IMG/VR virus record: IMGVR_UViG_3300024343_000087 | Coordinates: 1 to 28,709 of that record | From: a virus | Length of the DNA stretch: 28,709 nucleotides | Direction: 5' to 3' (one strand) | Part shown: positions 5,351-9,383 of the stretch, in pieces | How positions within the stretch are numbered: position 1 is the stretch's first letter | Layout of the letters: each line of letters opens with the position of its first letter | Notes under the pieces: model-generated | The model's input: only the letters and a program-made list of their open reading frames with translations | Told to the model about the DNA's origin: nothing | The model's database searches: none | Position numbers and translations under genes: made by a program

Positions 5351-5378
5351 AACCACCTCTAAACTGTTCTAATAGTAT
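5350..5378 (+). promoter_or_regulatory. Degenerate copy of the 37-bp repeat, copy 8
   Basis: The right-hand part of the element is present with substitutions (ACCACCTCTAAAC, then TGTTCTAATAGTAT), while the ATTAAAGTT left end is missing. TAGTAT is intact at 5373-5378. The start-like triplet is ATC, 21 bases upstream of ATG 5398. The leader after it (CACCAACACTGAAACC) matches those of intact copies. Confidence 0.65.
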
Positions 5379-5397
5379 CACCAACACTGAAACCAAA

Positions 5398-5580
5398 ATG
5401 ACATTCACTGATGCACTTATCGCTTCTGGTTATTTCTTCCAACCTGAAACTGGTGCCTTTTGGAAAGAAGATTGCAACGACAATGTTCACTCTTATGTTG
5501 AACAAACTGATGGAACTTGGTCTTATGAAAAGTATAATCAAGATTCCCAACTTGTGACTTGTAAAGTATTCTCTCTGTAG
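5398..5580 (+). CDS. Small hypothetical protein (60 aa)
   Basis: It begins MTFTDALIASGYFFQPETGA and continues FWKEDCNDNVHSYVEQTDG. Aromatic- and acid-rich, probably a small beta-sheet protein. The start is clear because the repeat triplet upstream is ATC rather than ATG. The body begins directly after the shared leader, which supports downstream ATGs being the true starts at other copies. Function unknown. Confidence 0.73.
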   Translation: MTFTDALIASGYFFQPETGAFWKEDCNDNVHSYVEQTDGTWSYEKYNQDSQLVTCKVFSL

Positions 5581-5585
5581 TCGCA

Positions 5586-5622
5586 ATTAAAGTTACTCAC
5601 CTCCAAAGTGTCCTAGTAGTAT
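5586..5622 (+). promoter_or_regulatory. 37-bp early promoter/leader repeat, copy 9
   Basis: An exact consensus copy. The ATG at 5621 is in frame with ATG 5639, 18 bases downstream. The leader (CCAACACACAAACC) is identical to that at copy 4 for the first 14 bases after TAGTATGA. Confidence 0.8.
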
Positions 5623-5638
5623 GACCAACACACAAACC

Positions 5639-5887
5639 ATGAAACTCTACATCCTCAAAGAAGTCCTCTACGATTATACTGATGGCATGGCAGTTATCGC
5701 TGCTGAATCTATGTCTCAATGTGAACAACTCTTTATGGAAAAGTTTGGGTATTTCACTAATTGTAATGGTGAAAGAGTGAAGGATGAAAAAGTACAAAAA
5801 GAGTTCAACAATGCTCAAGTTACTGTCATCGAATCTGTAGGAATTGATAAAGCAGGTGTTGTAGAATATGTGTATGGTGGAAGTTAA
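5639..5887 (+). CDS. Small hypothetical protein (82 aa; or from 5621, 88 aa)
   Basis: It begins MKLYILKEVLYDYTDGMAVI, typical of short phage proteins with an N-terminal strand (KLYILKEV), a second strand (GMAVIAAES), a helix (MSQCEQLFMEKFG) and a C-terminal pair of strands (AQVTVIESVG, then GVVEYVYGG). The natural beta-strand start favours 5639 over the repeat ATG at 5621. The family is not named; function unknown. It is followed after three bases by a GTG-start membrane protein. Confidence 0.76.
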   Translation: MKLYILKEVLYDYTDGMAVIAAESMSQCEQLFMEKFGYFTNCNGERVKDEKVQKEFNNAQVTVIESVGIDKAGVVEYVYGGS

Positions 5888-5890
5888 TCA

Positions 5891-6043
5891 GTGGCAACCA
5901 AGAGATTAACATTCAAGTCCCCATCTAAAGTGAAAACAATTCTGTTAATCTTTGCTGTTGCGTTTATACTCTCACCTGGAGTTCGCAACACCACCAGCAG
6001 CACATTATACACTGTTGCTGACATCATCTCTCCGAGTAATTAA
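5891..6043 (+). CDS. Small membrane protein, GTG start (50 aa)
   Basis: The GTG start gives (M)ATKRLTFKSPSKVKTILL. A basic N-terminus is followed by one hydrophobic helix at about residues 15-29 (KTILLIFAVAFILSPG) and a polar tail (RNTTSSTLYTVADIISPSN). This is a single-pass or signal-anchor layout. I recall similar short proteins in marine cyanophages. The stop codon is within repeat copy 10. The GTG is the only start in frame that includes the basic segment. Confidence 0.68.
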   Translation: MATKRLTFKSPSKVKTILLIFAVAFILSPGVRNTTSSTLYTVADIISPSN

Positions 6044-6075
6044 AGTTACTCACCTCCAAAGTGTCCTAGTAGTAT
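6039..6075 (+). promoter_or_regulatory. 37-bp early promoter/leader repeat, copy 10
   Basis: An exact consensus copy across all 37 bases, but the next base is C, so the usual ATG is ATC. The element is therefore conserved independently of the start codon. The ATC is still 21 bases, in frame, upstream of ATG 6095. Confidence 0.8.
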
Positions 6076-6094
6076 CACCACTGAGTTTTCAACC

Positions 6095-6412
6095 ATGCGC
6101 ATCATCGAACGTCAAATGAATAAGGCAATCTGTGATTGCAAAGACTGGAAGAATGACAACACTAAAGTCACCTATTCCCCTGAACGTGACGCAAATTATG
6201 TTTATCTGCACGGCAATCATATTGCAACGATTGGTGATACCTTCCTTGAACTTTACACCTGTGGGTATAAAACTCCAACCACCAAATCACGTCTCAATTC
6301 TATTCTGAAAGTTCACGGAAATGGTGCCCGTATCTTTCAACGTGACTTTGAATGGTTTGTGATTGATAATGGCAACACAGTTCCTTTCACTGAAGGTATG
6401 GTGCTTAACTGA
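6095..6412 (+). CDS. Conserved cyanophage small protein (105 aa)
   Basis: It begins MRIIERQMNKAICDCKDWKN and continues with NYVYLHGNHIATIGD, GYKTPTTKSRLNSIL and FEWFVIDNG segments. The pattern helix, then YLHGNxIA strand, then TPTTKSRLN is one I associate with a widespread family in cyanophages and other marine phages, of unknown function. The start is unambiguous since the repeat triplet is ATC. The TGA overlaps the next ATG (TGATGA). Localisation is presumably cytoplasmic. Confidence 0.8.
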   Translation: MRIIERQMNKAICDCKDWKNDNTKVTYSPERDANYVYLHGNHIATIGDTFLELYTCGYKTPTTKSRLNSILKVHGNGARIFQRDFEWFVIDNGNTVPFTEGMVLN

Positions 6413-6639
6413 TGACTGATACTCAAAAGATTGAAGCACTGACTGAACTTTTGAAAGACGTGATGCACACTCTTGAGATGAAACAATATGAGATTGAAGA
6501 TGCAACTCAGTCTCATCAATGTGAGGTAGAAGCAGATGAGTATCACCAGAAGATGATGGATATTCTTTATAATGAAGCATATACAGAAACGTTTTTCGGT
6601 ACACCTATCACTCAAGAACAGGTAGGTGATTCTAACTGA
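6412..6639 (+). CDS. Small acidic coiled-coil-like protein (75 aa)
   Basis: It begins MTDTQKIEALTELLKDVMHT and is predominantly helical and acidic, with heptad-like spacing of Leu/Ile/Met through the first 30 residues. A His/Cys/Glu-rich stretch follows (SHQCEVEADEYHQKMM), then TETFFGTPITQEQ. The start overlaps the preceding stop. It is the second gene of the copy-10 operon. Function unknown. Confidence 0.73.
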   Translation: MTDTQKIEALTELLKDVMHTLEMKQYEIEDATQSHQCEVEADEYHQKMMDILYNEAYTETFFGTPITQEQVGDSN

Positions 6640-6647
6640 GCGCATCA

Positions 6648-6684
6648 ATTAAAGTTACTCACCTTCAAAGTGTCCTAGTAGTAT
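6648..6684 (+). promoter_or_regulatory. 37-bp early promoter/leader repeat, copy 11
   Basis: Consensus except position 18 (C to T) at the dyad centre. The ATG at 6683 is in frame with ATG 6698, 15 bases downstream, the shortest spacing of the set. Confidence 0.8.
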
Positions 6685-6697
6685 GAGCAACTCCACA

Positions 6698-6955
6698 ATG
6701 ACCTTTCCCTACATCCACATCGAAACTAGCACTCTTGCTAATCATTCTTCTACTTTCTTCAAGGTGAGTGCTGATACTCAAGACGCATGGATTAACAATA
6801 TCTTCCATAATTCACGCTATGGAATTTTCTGTCTTGCTGATGGTAAACTGGAACTGATTAGCAAAGGATTGAATACTACTAAGTTCCGTAAGTGTAAGTG
6901 CAATGATGAAGAAACTGCACTGACTAAGATTCAACAATGGATCGAAAAGTTCTGA
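6698..6955 (+). CDS. Small hypothetical protein (85 aa; or from 6683, 90 aa)
   Basis: It begins MTFPYIHIETSTLANHSSTF. Beta-rich N-terminal half with a GIFCLADGKLELIS hairpin, then a basic Cys-containing turn (KFRKCKCNDEE) and a C-terminal helix (TALTKIQQWIEKF). CKC could be a metal site but two cysteines are not enough to call one. The ATG at 6683 would add MSNST. The TGA overlaps the next ATG. Function unknown. Confidence 0.74.
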   Translation: MTFPYIHIETSTLANHSSTFFKVSADTQDAWINNIFHNSRYGIFCLADGKLELISKGLNTTKFRKCKCNDEETALTKIQQWIEKF

Positions 6956-7137
6956 TGAATTACCAAGAACAAATTAACATTCTCATCGCACAAACTCTTG
7001 AGAAAGTTCAACATCTAAATCCTGAACTTTATGGTCAATGGTATAGTAAACTGTATCATCCCAAGGGTGACAATAATTACTGGAATGTAGAGACGCTTCA
7101 TATACTCGAACAACTCATTCTTGATTATACACAGTGA
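6955..7137 (+). CDS. Small hypothetical protein (60 aa)
   Basis: The preferred start ATG 6955 overlaps the previous stop (TGATGA) and gives MNYQEQINILIAQTLEKVQH; an in-frame ATG at 6937 would overlap the upstream gene by 19 bases. The product is helical with an aromatic middle (PELYGQWYSKLYHPKGDNNY) and ends LEQLILDYTQ. It is the last gene of the early block, and its stop codon forms part of the terminator stem that follows. Confidence 0.74.
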   Translation: MNYQEQINILIAQTLEKVQHLNPELYGQWYSKLYHPKGDNNYWNVETLHILEQLILDYTQ

Positions 7138-7160
7138 CCCTACTTATGGGGTCTTTTTTT
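7136..7160 (+). terminator. Rho-independent terminator ending the early gene block
   Basis: GACCC (7136-7140) and GGGTC (7149-7153) form a GC-rich stem with an 8-base loop, immediately followed by seven T. The stem begins in the stop codon of the gene at 6955. The five-pair stem is short, but the position and T-run are typical. Confidence 0.72.
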
Positions 7161-7269
7161 ATGCTTATTTGCTAAAAAAACGTTTTTTTATTAATTAAAT
7201 GTGTTTTTAAATGTATATGAGTTTTCAACATGTCTGTGGAAAAGTGTATTAAAACTGTGGAATAATACT

Positions 7270-7316
7270 CTTTAAATCCTTCTAGACCCCTGTACTTGTG
7301 TCCTTTAAATCCTTCT
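7270..7316. repeat. 14-bp direct repeat pair
   Basis: CTTTAAATCCTTCT occurs at 7270-7283 and again at 7303-7316, 33 bp apart (about three helical turns). Such spacing places both copies on the same DNA face. No function can be assigned. Confidence 0.7.
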
Positions 7317-7421
7317 GGGTCTTGTTATCTTTGCCTGCAAGATATCACAAACCCGCAAAAATGTCAAGCGCCCCGTCACAAAACCCCCACAATCCCCCCA
7401 CAAAAACACACAGACCCCTGA

Positions 7422-7434
7422 TAAATACCCCCAG
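7422..7434 (+). promoter_or_regulatory. Late-type promoter box in C-rich context
   Basis: GATAAATA followed by CCCCCAG matches the T4-type late box with one mismatch to TATAAATA. The 13-mer TAAATACCCCCAG recurs exactly at 7724-7736. It sits just upstream of the sigma-70 promoter at 7439, so the gene at 7494 may have both an early and a late promoter. Confidence 0.55.
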
Positions 7435-7438
7435 ACCA

Positions 7439-7467
7439 TTGACATCCACGCCCACAAGTCTTATAGT
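7439..7467 (+). promoter_or_regulatory. Sigma-70 type promoter
   Basis: TTGACA (7439-7444) and TATAGT (7462-7467) are separated by exactly 17 bases. This is the best host-type promoter in the window, with a perfect -35 hexamer and five of six -10 positions. Transcription would start near 7474, leaving a 20-base leader with a Shine-Dalgarno AGGAG (7482-7486). Confidence 0.78.
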
Positions 7468-7493
7468 ACCTCTATACACACAGGAGCGCACTT

Positions 7494-7667
7494 ATGTCCG
7501 TTGCATACAATCAAGCACAGAAGGTTCGTTATCGTATTACTCTAGACATTTCTGCGTTTCCTGACTTTGACCCCCATCAAATTGACTGGGAAAAACTATT
7601 CAGACTGGAACCTGCAGAAAAGTGTGATGCTTACGTTGAAGACCTAAGTACACCTGATAGATGGTAA
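7494..7667 (+). CDS. Small hypothetical protein (57 aa)
   Basis: It begins MSVAYNQAQKVRYRITLDIS and ends EDLSTPDRW. The start is well supported: AGGAG lies seven bases upstream and a consensus sigma-70 promoter precedes that. The product is a small soluble protein with a strand (KVRYRITLDI), an aromatic acidic loop (FPDFDPHQIDWEKLF) and a helix (PAEKCDAYVEDL). The family is not recognised. It is one of the few genes here with a classical promoter and ribosome-binding site. Confidence 0.75.
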   Translation: MSVAYNQAQKVRYRITLDISAFPDFDPHQIDWEKLFRLEPAEKCDAYVEDLSTPDRW

Positions 7668-7682
7668 TTTGGTAGCAATTTA

Positions 7683-7690
7683 TACTAAAT
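7683..7690 (+). promoter_or_regulatory. Possible late-type promoter box
   Basis: ACTAAATA lies 63 bp upstream of the ATG at 7753 and about 40 bp before a second TAAATA box at 7724. It matches the late core by motif only. Confidence 0.4.
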
Positions 7691-7699
7691 AAGGTGTTT

Positions 7700-7753
7700 T
7701 AGTTTTGATAGCATAACCCCCCCTAAATACCCCCAGTTATGCTATCAAAACTA
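7700..7753. repeat. 18-bp perfect inverted repeat with a late-promoter box in its loop
   Basis: The arms are TAGTTTTGATAGCATAAC (7700-7717) and its exact complement (7736-7753). The 18-base loop is CCCCCCTAAATACCCCCA and carries a TAAATA late-type box at 7724-7729. The right arm ends on the A of the ATG of the following gene. Transcripts started from the loop box would carry only the right arm; read-through transcripts would carry the whole hairpin. The symmetry is exact over 36 bases. Confidence 0.9.
7724..7736 (+). promoter_or_regulatory. Late-type promoter box (second copy of 13-mer)
   Basis: TAAATACCCCCAG is an exact repeat of 7422-7434. With the core 24 bases upstream of ATG 7753, transcription would start around 7736-7740 and give a leader of about 15 nt. 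It lies in the loop of the 18-bp inverted repeat. Confidence 0.6.
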
Positions 7754-7929
7754 TGAGACCACTAAAGTATAAGAATCTAGGGTATGGAGTGATGATACGA
7801 GTACCTGAAAGTGTCACTGCTATCCTACCTCAACTGCAAGACGTTATGCAACAGTTAGAGGAGAACGGTGAGGATAGTCGTGAGGTCATCTTACAGGTCC
7901 TCAGTGATATTGAAGGACGCATCAATTAA
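7753..7929 (+). CDS. Small hypothetical protein (58 aa)
   Basis: It begins MRPLKYKNLGYGVMIRVPES and continues as a helix-rich acidic protein (ILPQLQDVMQQLEENGED, then EVILQVLSDIEGRIN). The start codon overlaps the end of the inverted repeat and there is no Shine-Dalgarno sequence. The stop TAA lies within repeat copy 12. The C-terminal helices have a coiled-coil look. Function unknown. Confidence 0.68.
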   Translation: MRPLKYKNLGYGVMIRVPESVTAILPQLQDVMQQLEENGEDSREVILQVLSDIEGRIN

Positions 7930-7961
7930 AGTTACTCACCTTGAAAGTGTCCTAGTAGTAT
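7925..7961 (+). promoter_or_regulatory. 37-bp early promoter/leader repeat, copy 12
   Basis: Consensus except positions 18-19 (TG in place of CC) at the dyad centre. It is the only full copy beyond the terminator at 7136-7160. The ATG at 7960 is followed by GGGGGGG and is out of frame with the gene at 8010, 50 bases downstream; it would open a 22-codon ORF overlapping that start. Confidence 0.8.
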
Positions 7962-8009
7962 GGGGGGGCAAACAAACCACTCCTCACTAACACTCAAGAG
8001 AACCACTAA

Positions 8010-8213
8010 ATGTCTCAAACTGTCCTGAACTTCGCTATCGAGAATGCCTTTCAAGTTCTTGCTGCTCAGAGTATGGAACTGTTCGACGCCTGGTATGAGC
8101 GTCTGCACGATGTTCAGATGATTGGTGACATTGAGCACACGACAGAAATCGAATCTGAGTGGACAGAATCCAACTGCGAATTGATGCTCCAAGGTGTTAT
8201 GCCCGCCGCCTGA
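8010..8213 (+). CDS. Small acidic hypothetical protein (67 aa)
   Basis: It begins MSQTVLNFAIENAFQVLAAQ and ends ESNCELMLQGVMPAA. It is helical and acidic (SMELFDAWYERLHDVQMIGD). Its leader (CTAACACTCAAGAGAACCAC) resembles that of the gene at 8501, suggesting that the small genes here share upstream sequence. Its GC content and codon use are higher than in the late genes. Function unknown. Confidence 0.75.
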   Translation: MSQTVLNFAIENAFQVLAAQSMELFDAWYERLHDVQMIGDIEHTTEIESEWTESNCELMLQGVMPAA

Positions 8214-8270
8214 TTATCAGTCTTAAGTAACACTCACTGACCAACACTTTACTGCACTTTTGACCGCATT

Positions 8271-8408
8271 ATGTCCAAGCAAGTTATCCTTTCGATGCTC
8301 TCACAAGGTAACACCGGTGACGAACTTTTGTCCATCCTCGATGTTATCGTCGCCGACATTGAAGAGGAGGGTATTAATAGTTGCGCTGAGGTGTTTGCAG
8401 TTAACTAA
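8271..8408 (+). CDS. Mini-protein, paralogue A (45 aa)
   Basis: It begins MSKQVILSMLSQGNTGDELL and continues SILDVIVADIEEEG. The pattern xxSxLxxxNTGxELxxILD is shared with the gene at 8501, and both genes are followed by related sequence (ACTGCACAGTT, then TAACA and TCATGAC). This makes a diverged tandem duplication likely. The product is helical, with an acidic second helix and a single Cys. Function unknown; mini-proteins of this type can bind host proteins, but that is speculation. Confidence 0.68.
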   Translation: MSKQVILSMLSQGNTGDELLSILDVIVADIEEEGINSCAEVFAVN

Positions 8409-8428
8409 CAACTGCACAGTTAACATTC

Positions 8429-8453
8429 ATGACCCTATGAATTTGGGGGTCAT
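8429..8453. repeat. Short hairpin between the two paralogues
   Basis: ATGACCC (8429-8435) and GGGTCAT (8447-8453) are exactly complementary with an 11-base loop. No T-run follows (ATTAAAC), so it is not a standard terminator on either strand. It may be an mRNA processing or stability hairpin. Confidence 0.55.
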
Positions 8454-8500
8454 TAAACATACCCAATTCACTCACAGTTACTAACACACAAGAACACACA

Positions 8501-8641
8501 ATGCCTAACTCTGCCATCATCTCTCTGCTGGATAGTGCTAACACTGGCACCGAACTTATGCAGATTCTTGATAGTCTGACCAACGACAATCAGCAGGCAG
8601 TTGCTTATGCTGAACCCACTGCAGATAGCATCGAGTTCTGA
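8501..8641 (+). CDS. Mini-protein, paralogue B (46 aa)
   Basis: It begins MPNSAIISLLDSANTGTELM and continues QILDSLTNDNQQAV, ending TADSIEF. Aligned with the protein at 8271, the conserved core is S-x-L-xxx-NTG-x-EL-xx-ILD; the C-terminal tails have diverged completely. The leader contains CTAACACACAAGAACACAC. It is followed directly by a strong 17-bp hairpin. Function unknown. Confidence 0.68.
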   Translation: MPNSAIISLLDSANTGTELMQILDSLTNDNQQAVAYAEPTADSIEF

Positions 8642-8645
8642 TACT

Positions 8646-8691
8646 AACTGTGCAGTCCTTGTGTATAAGACAAGGACTGCACAGTTTCTTA
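8646..8691 (+). terminator. Strong hairpin terminator-like element
   Basis: AACTGTGCAGTCCTTGT (8646-8662) is exactly complementary to 8670-8686, with a 7-base loop (GTATAAG). The right arm ends in TT and is followed by TCTTATG, so the T-run is weak. The stem is the second-longest perfect one in the window. It lies five bases after the stop of the gene at 8501 and probably ends that transcript or protects its 3' end. Confidence 0.65.
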
Positions 8692-8890
8692 TGTTAACAC
8701 TCATGACTGATTGATTCTTTATACCTACAATCGTGATTTGACAGTGTTAAGAATTAGCAGTTAATTTATGTTGTTTGTTATTGTTTATAGCGGGCGTTGC
8801 GTATATAAAAACGCCCCACTACCCTAACCTACAGAGGTGACAAATCGACCTCTAACTATCACTCTTATAAAAATTTTCCGGAGTAAAAAA
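8692..8890. other. Non-coding leader region with promoter-like motifs
   Basis: No gene is evident. TTGACA at 8738-8743 with TAATTT at 8762-8767 (18-base spacer) is a possible sigma-70 promoter. GGGCGTT (8792-8798) and AACGCCC (8810-8816) form a hairpin with a TATATAAA-containing loop. AGAGGT (8833-8838) and ACCTCT (8848-8853) form a second small hairpin. TATAAAAA occurs at 8804-8811 and 8866-8873 and differs by one base from the late box TATAAATA, so either could drive the genes starting at 8891. Confidence 0.45.
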
Positions 8891-8974
8891 ATGAGTGTAA
8901 AATGGATTCATTCAAACAACCATTCACGTCCAGATAAAAGGACTTTAAAGAAAGGTGGTAAGAAGAAAAAATAA
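8891..8974 (+). CDS. Very small basic protein (27 aa)
   Basis: It begins MSVKWIHSNNHSRPDKRTLK and ends in a lysine/glycine tail (KGGKKKK). The start is supported by a CCGGAG Shine-Dalgarno-like sequence nine bases upstream (8878-8883). It is extremely basic, as for a nucleic-acid-binding or virion peptide. The next gene starts within it in another frame. I remember comparable short basic proteins in cyanomyoviruses, so I treat it as real despite its length. Confidence 0.58.
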   Translation: MSVKWIHSNNHSRPDKRTLKKGGKKKK

Positions 8975-9107
8975 TCGCCCCTATTGGAATTTCTGGAAGG
9001 TTGTCTTTGCAGGATGGTTAATAAGGTATCCACGGCAGTGCTTTACGATATTCGGAAGTATTGCTGCATTTTTATTTGTACTGATATATAATGCGGCAAC
9101 AAAATAA
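8955..9107 (+). CDS. Small membrane protein with GTG start (50 aa)
   Basis: The GTG at 8955 gives (M)VRRKNNRPYWNFWKVVFAG, then WLIRYPRQCFTIFGSIAAFL, ending VLIYNAATK. Basic and aromatic residues precede a hydrophobic helix at about residues 29-45, so a single-pass membrane protein with its N-terminus inside is likely. It overlaps the 3' end of the basic gene by 20 bases in a different frame, which points to coupled translation. No ATG is available in frame upstream of the aromatic segment. The amphipathic WNFWKVVFAGW section is unlike random sequence. Confidence 0.66.
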   Translation: MVRRKNNRPYWNFWKVVFAGWLIRYPRQCFTIFGSIAAFLFVLIYNAATK

Positions 9108-9139
9108 AAAGCACTGAAAAAATTTCCGGAAATATTTTT

Positions 9140-9334
9140 ATGACTGAAAAAGTTTATCACATTTATGCAAAGGGTCAGTGCATATATCACAACTTATCAG
9201 AGATTAAATTTTCTGAAACCTGGGAGATGATGCACAGAATGATTGATCTTCTTGATTTAGATCTTACAAAAGAGGATTTAAGTTATGAAGAACTTTGTGT
9301 GAATAAGGAAGTAGTATTGAACTCTTCTCATTGA
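9140..9334 (+). CDS. Conserved small protein (64 aa)
   Basis: It begins MTEKVYHIYAKGQCIYHNLS and continues with an acidic helical region (FSETWEMMHRMIDLLDLDLT, then KEDLSYEELCVNKEVV). I associate the YHIYAKGxCIYHNLSExxF start and LSYEEL motif with a widespread cyanophage protein of unknown function. The start follows a 12-bp palindrome (ATTTCCGGAAAT, 9122-9133) that also carries the GGAA ribosome-binding candidate. Confidence 0.78.
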   Translation: MTEKVYHIYAKGQCIYHNLSEIKFSETWEMMHRMIDLLDLDLTKEDLSYEELCVNKEVVLNSSH

Positions 9335-9383
9335 CAAAAGCATATATAGACTGATAAAATTGATCTGAAGGTTAATTTCACTT

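Larger units (their letters stand above)
7161..7438. other. Non-coding AT-rich to C-rich regulatory/origin-like gap
   Basis: No convincing gene lies here. From left to right there is an 18-bp perfect palindrome (TAAAAAAACGTTTTTTTA, 7173-7190), an AT-rich stretch, and three sites close to the cyanobacterial DnaA box TTTTCCACA: 7222-7230 (TTTTCAACA), 7235-7243 (TGTGGAAAA, an exact match on the minus strand) and 7256-7264 (TGTGGAATA, one mismatch). Next come a 14-bp direct repeat (CTTTAAATCCTTCT at 7270-7283 and 7303-7316) and C-runs at 7371-7374, 7384-7388, 7394-7399, 7415-7418 and 7428-7432. The combination looks like a control or replication region, but origin activity is only an inference. 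Confidence 0.5.

Noticed and set aside
7298-7564. An 88-aa plus-strand ORF through the C-rich region.
   Set aside because: It is Pro/Thr-rich low-complexity sequence made by the C-runs, and it overlaps a sigma-70 promoter and the well-supported gene at 7494 in another frame.
1209-7961. The repeated 37-mers as a CRISPR array.
   Set aside because: The copies are hundreds of bases apart with whole genes between them, not regular short spacers.
8260-8484. A 74-aa plus-strand ORF overlapping the mini-protein gene at 8271.
   Set aside because: It is a shadow frame; the 8271 frame encodes a protein with a paralogue at 8501, which this one lacks.
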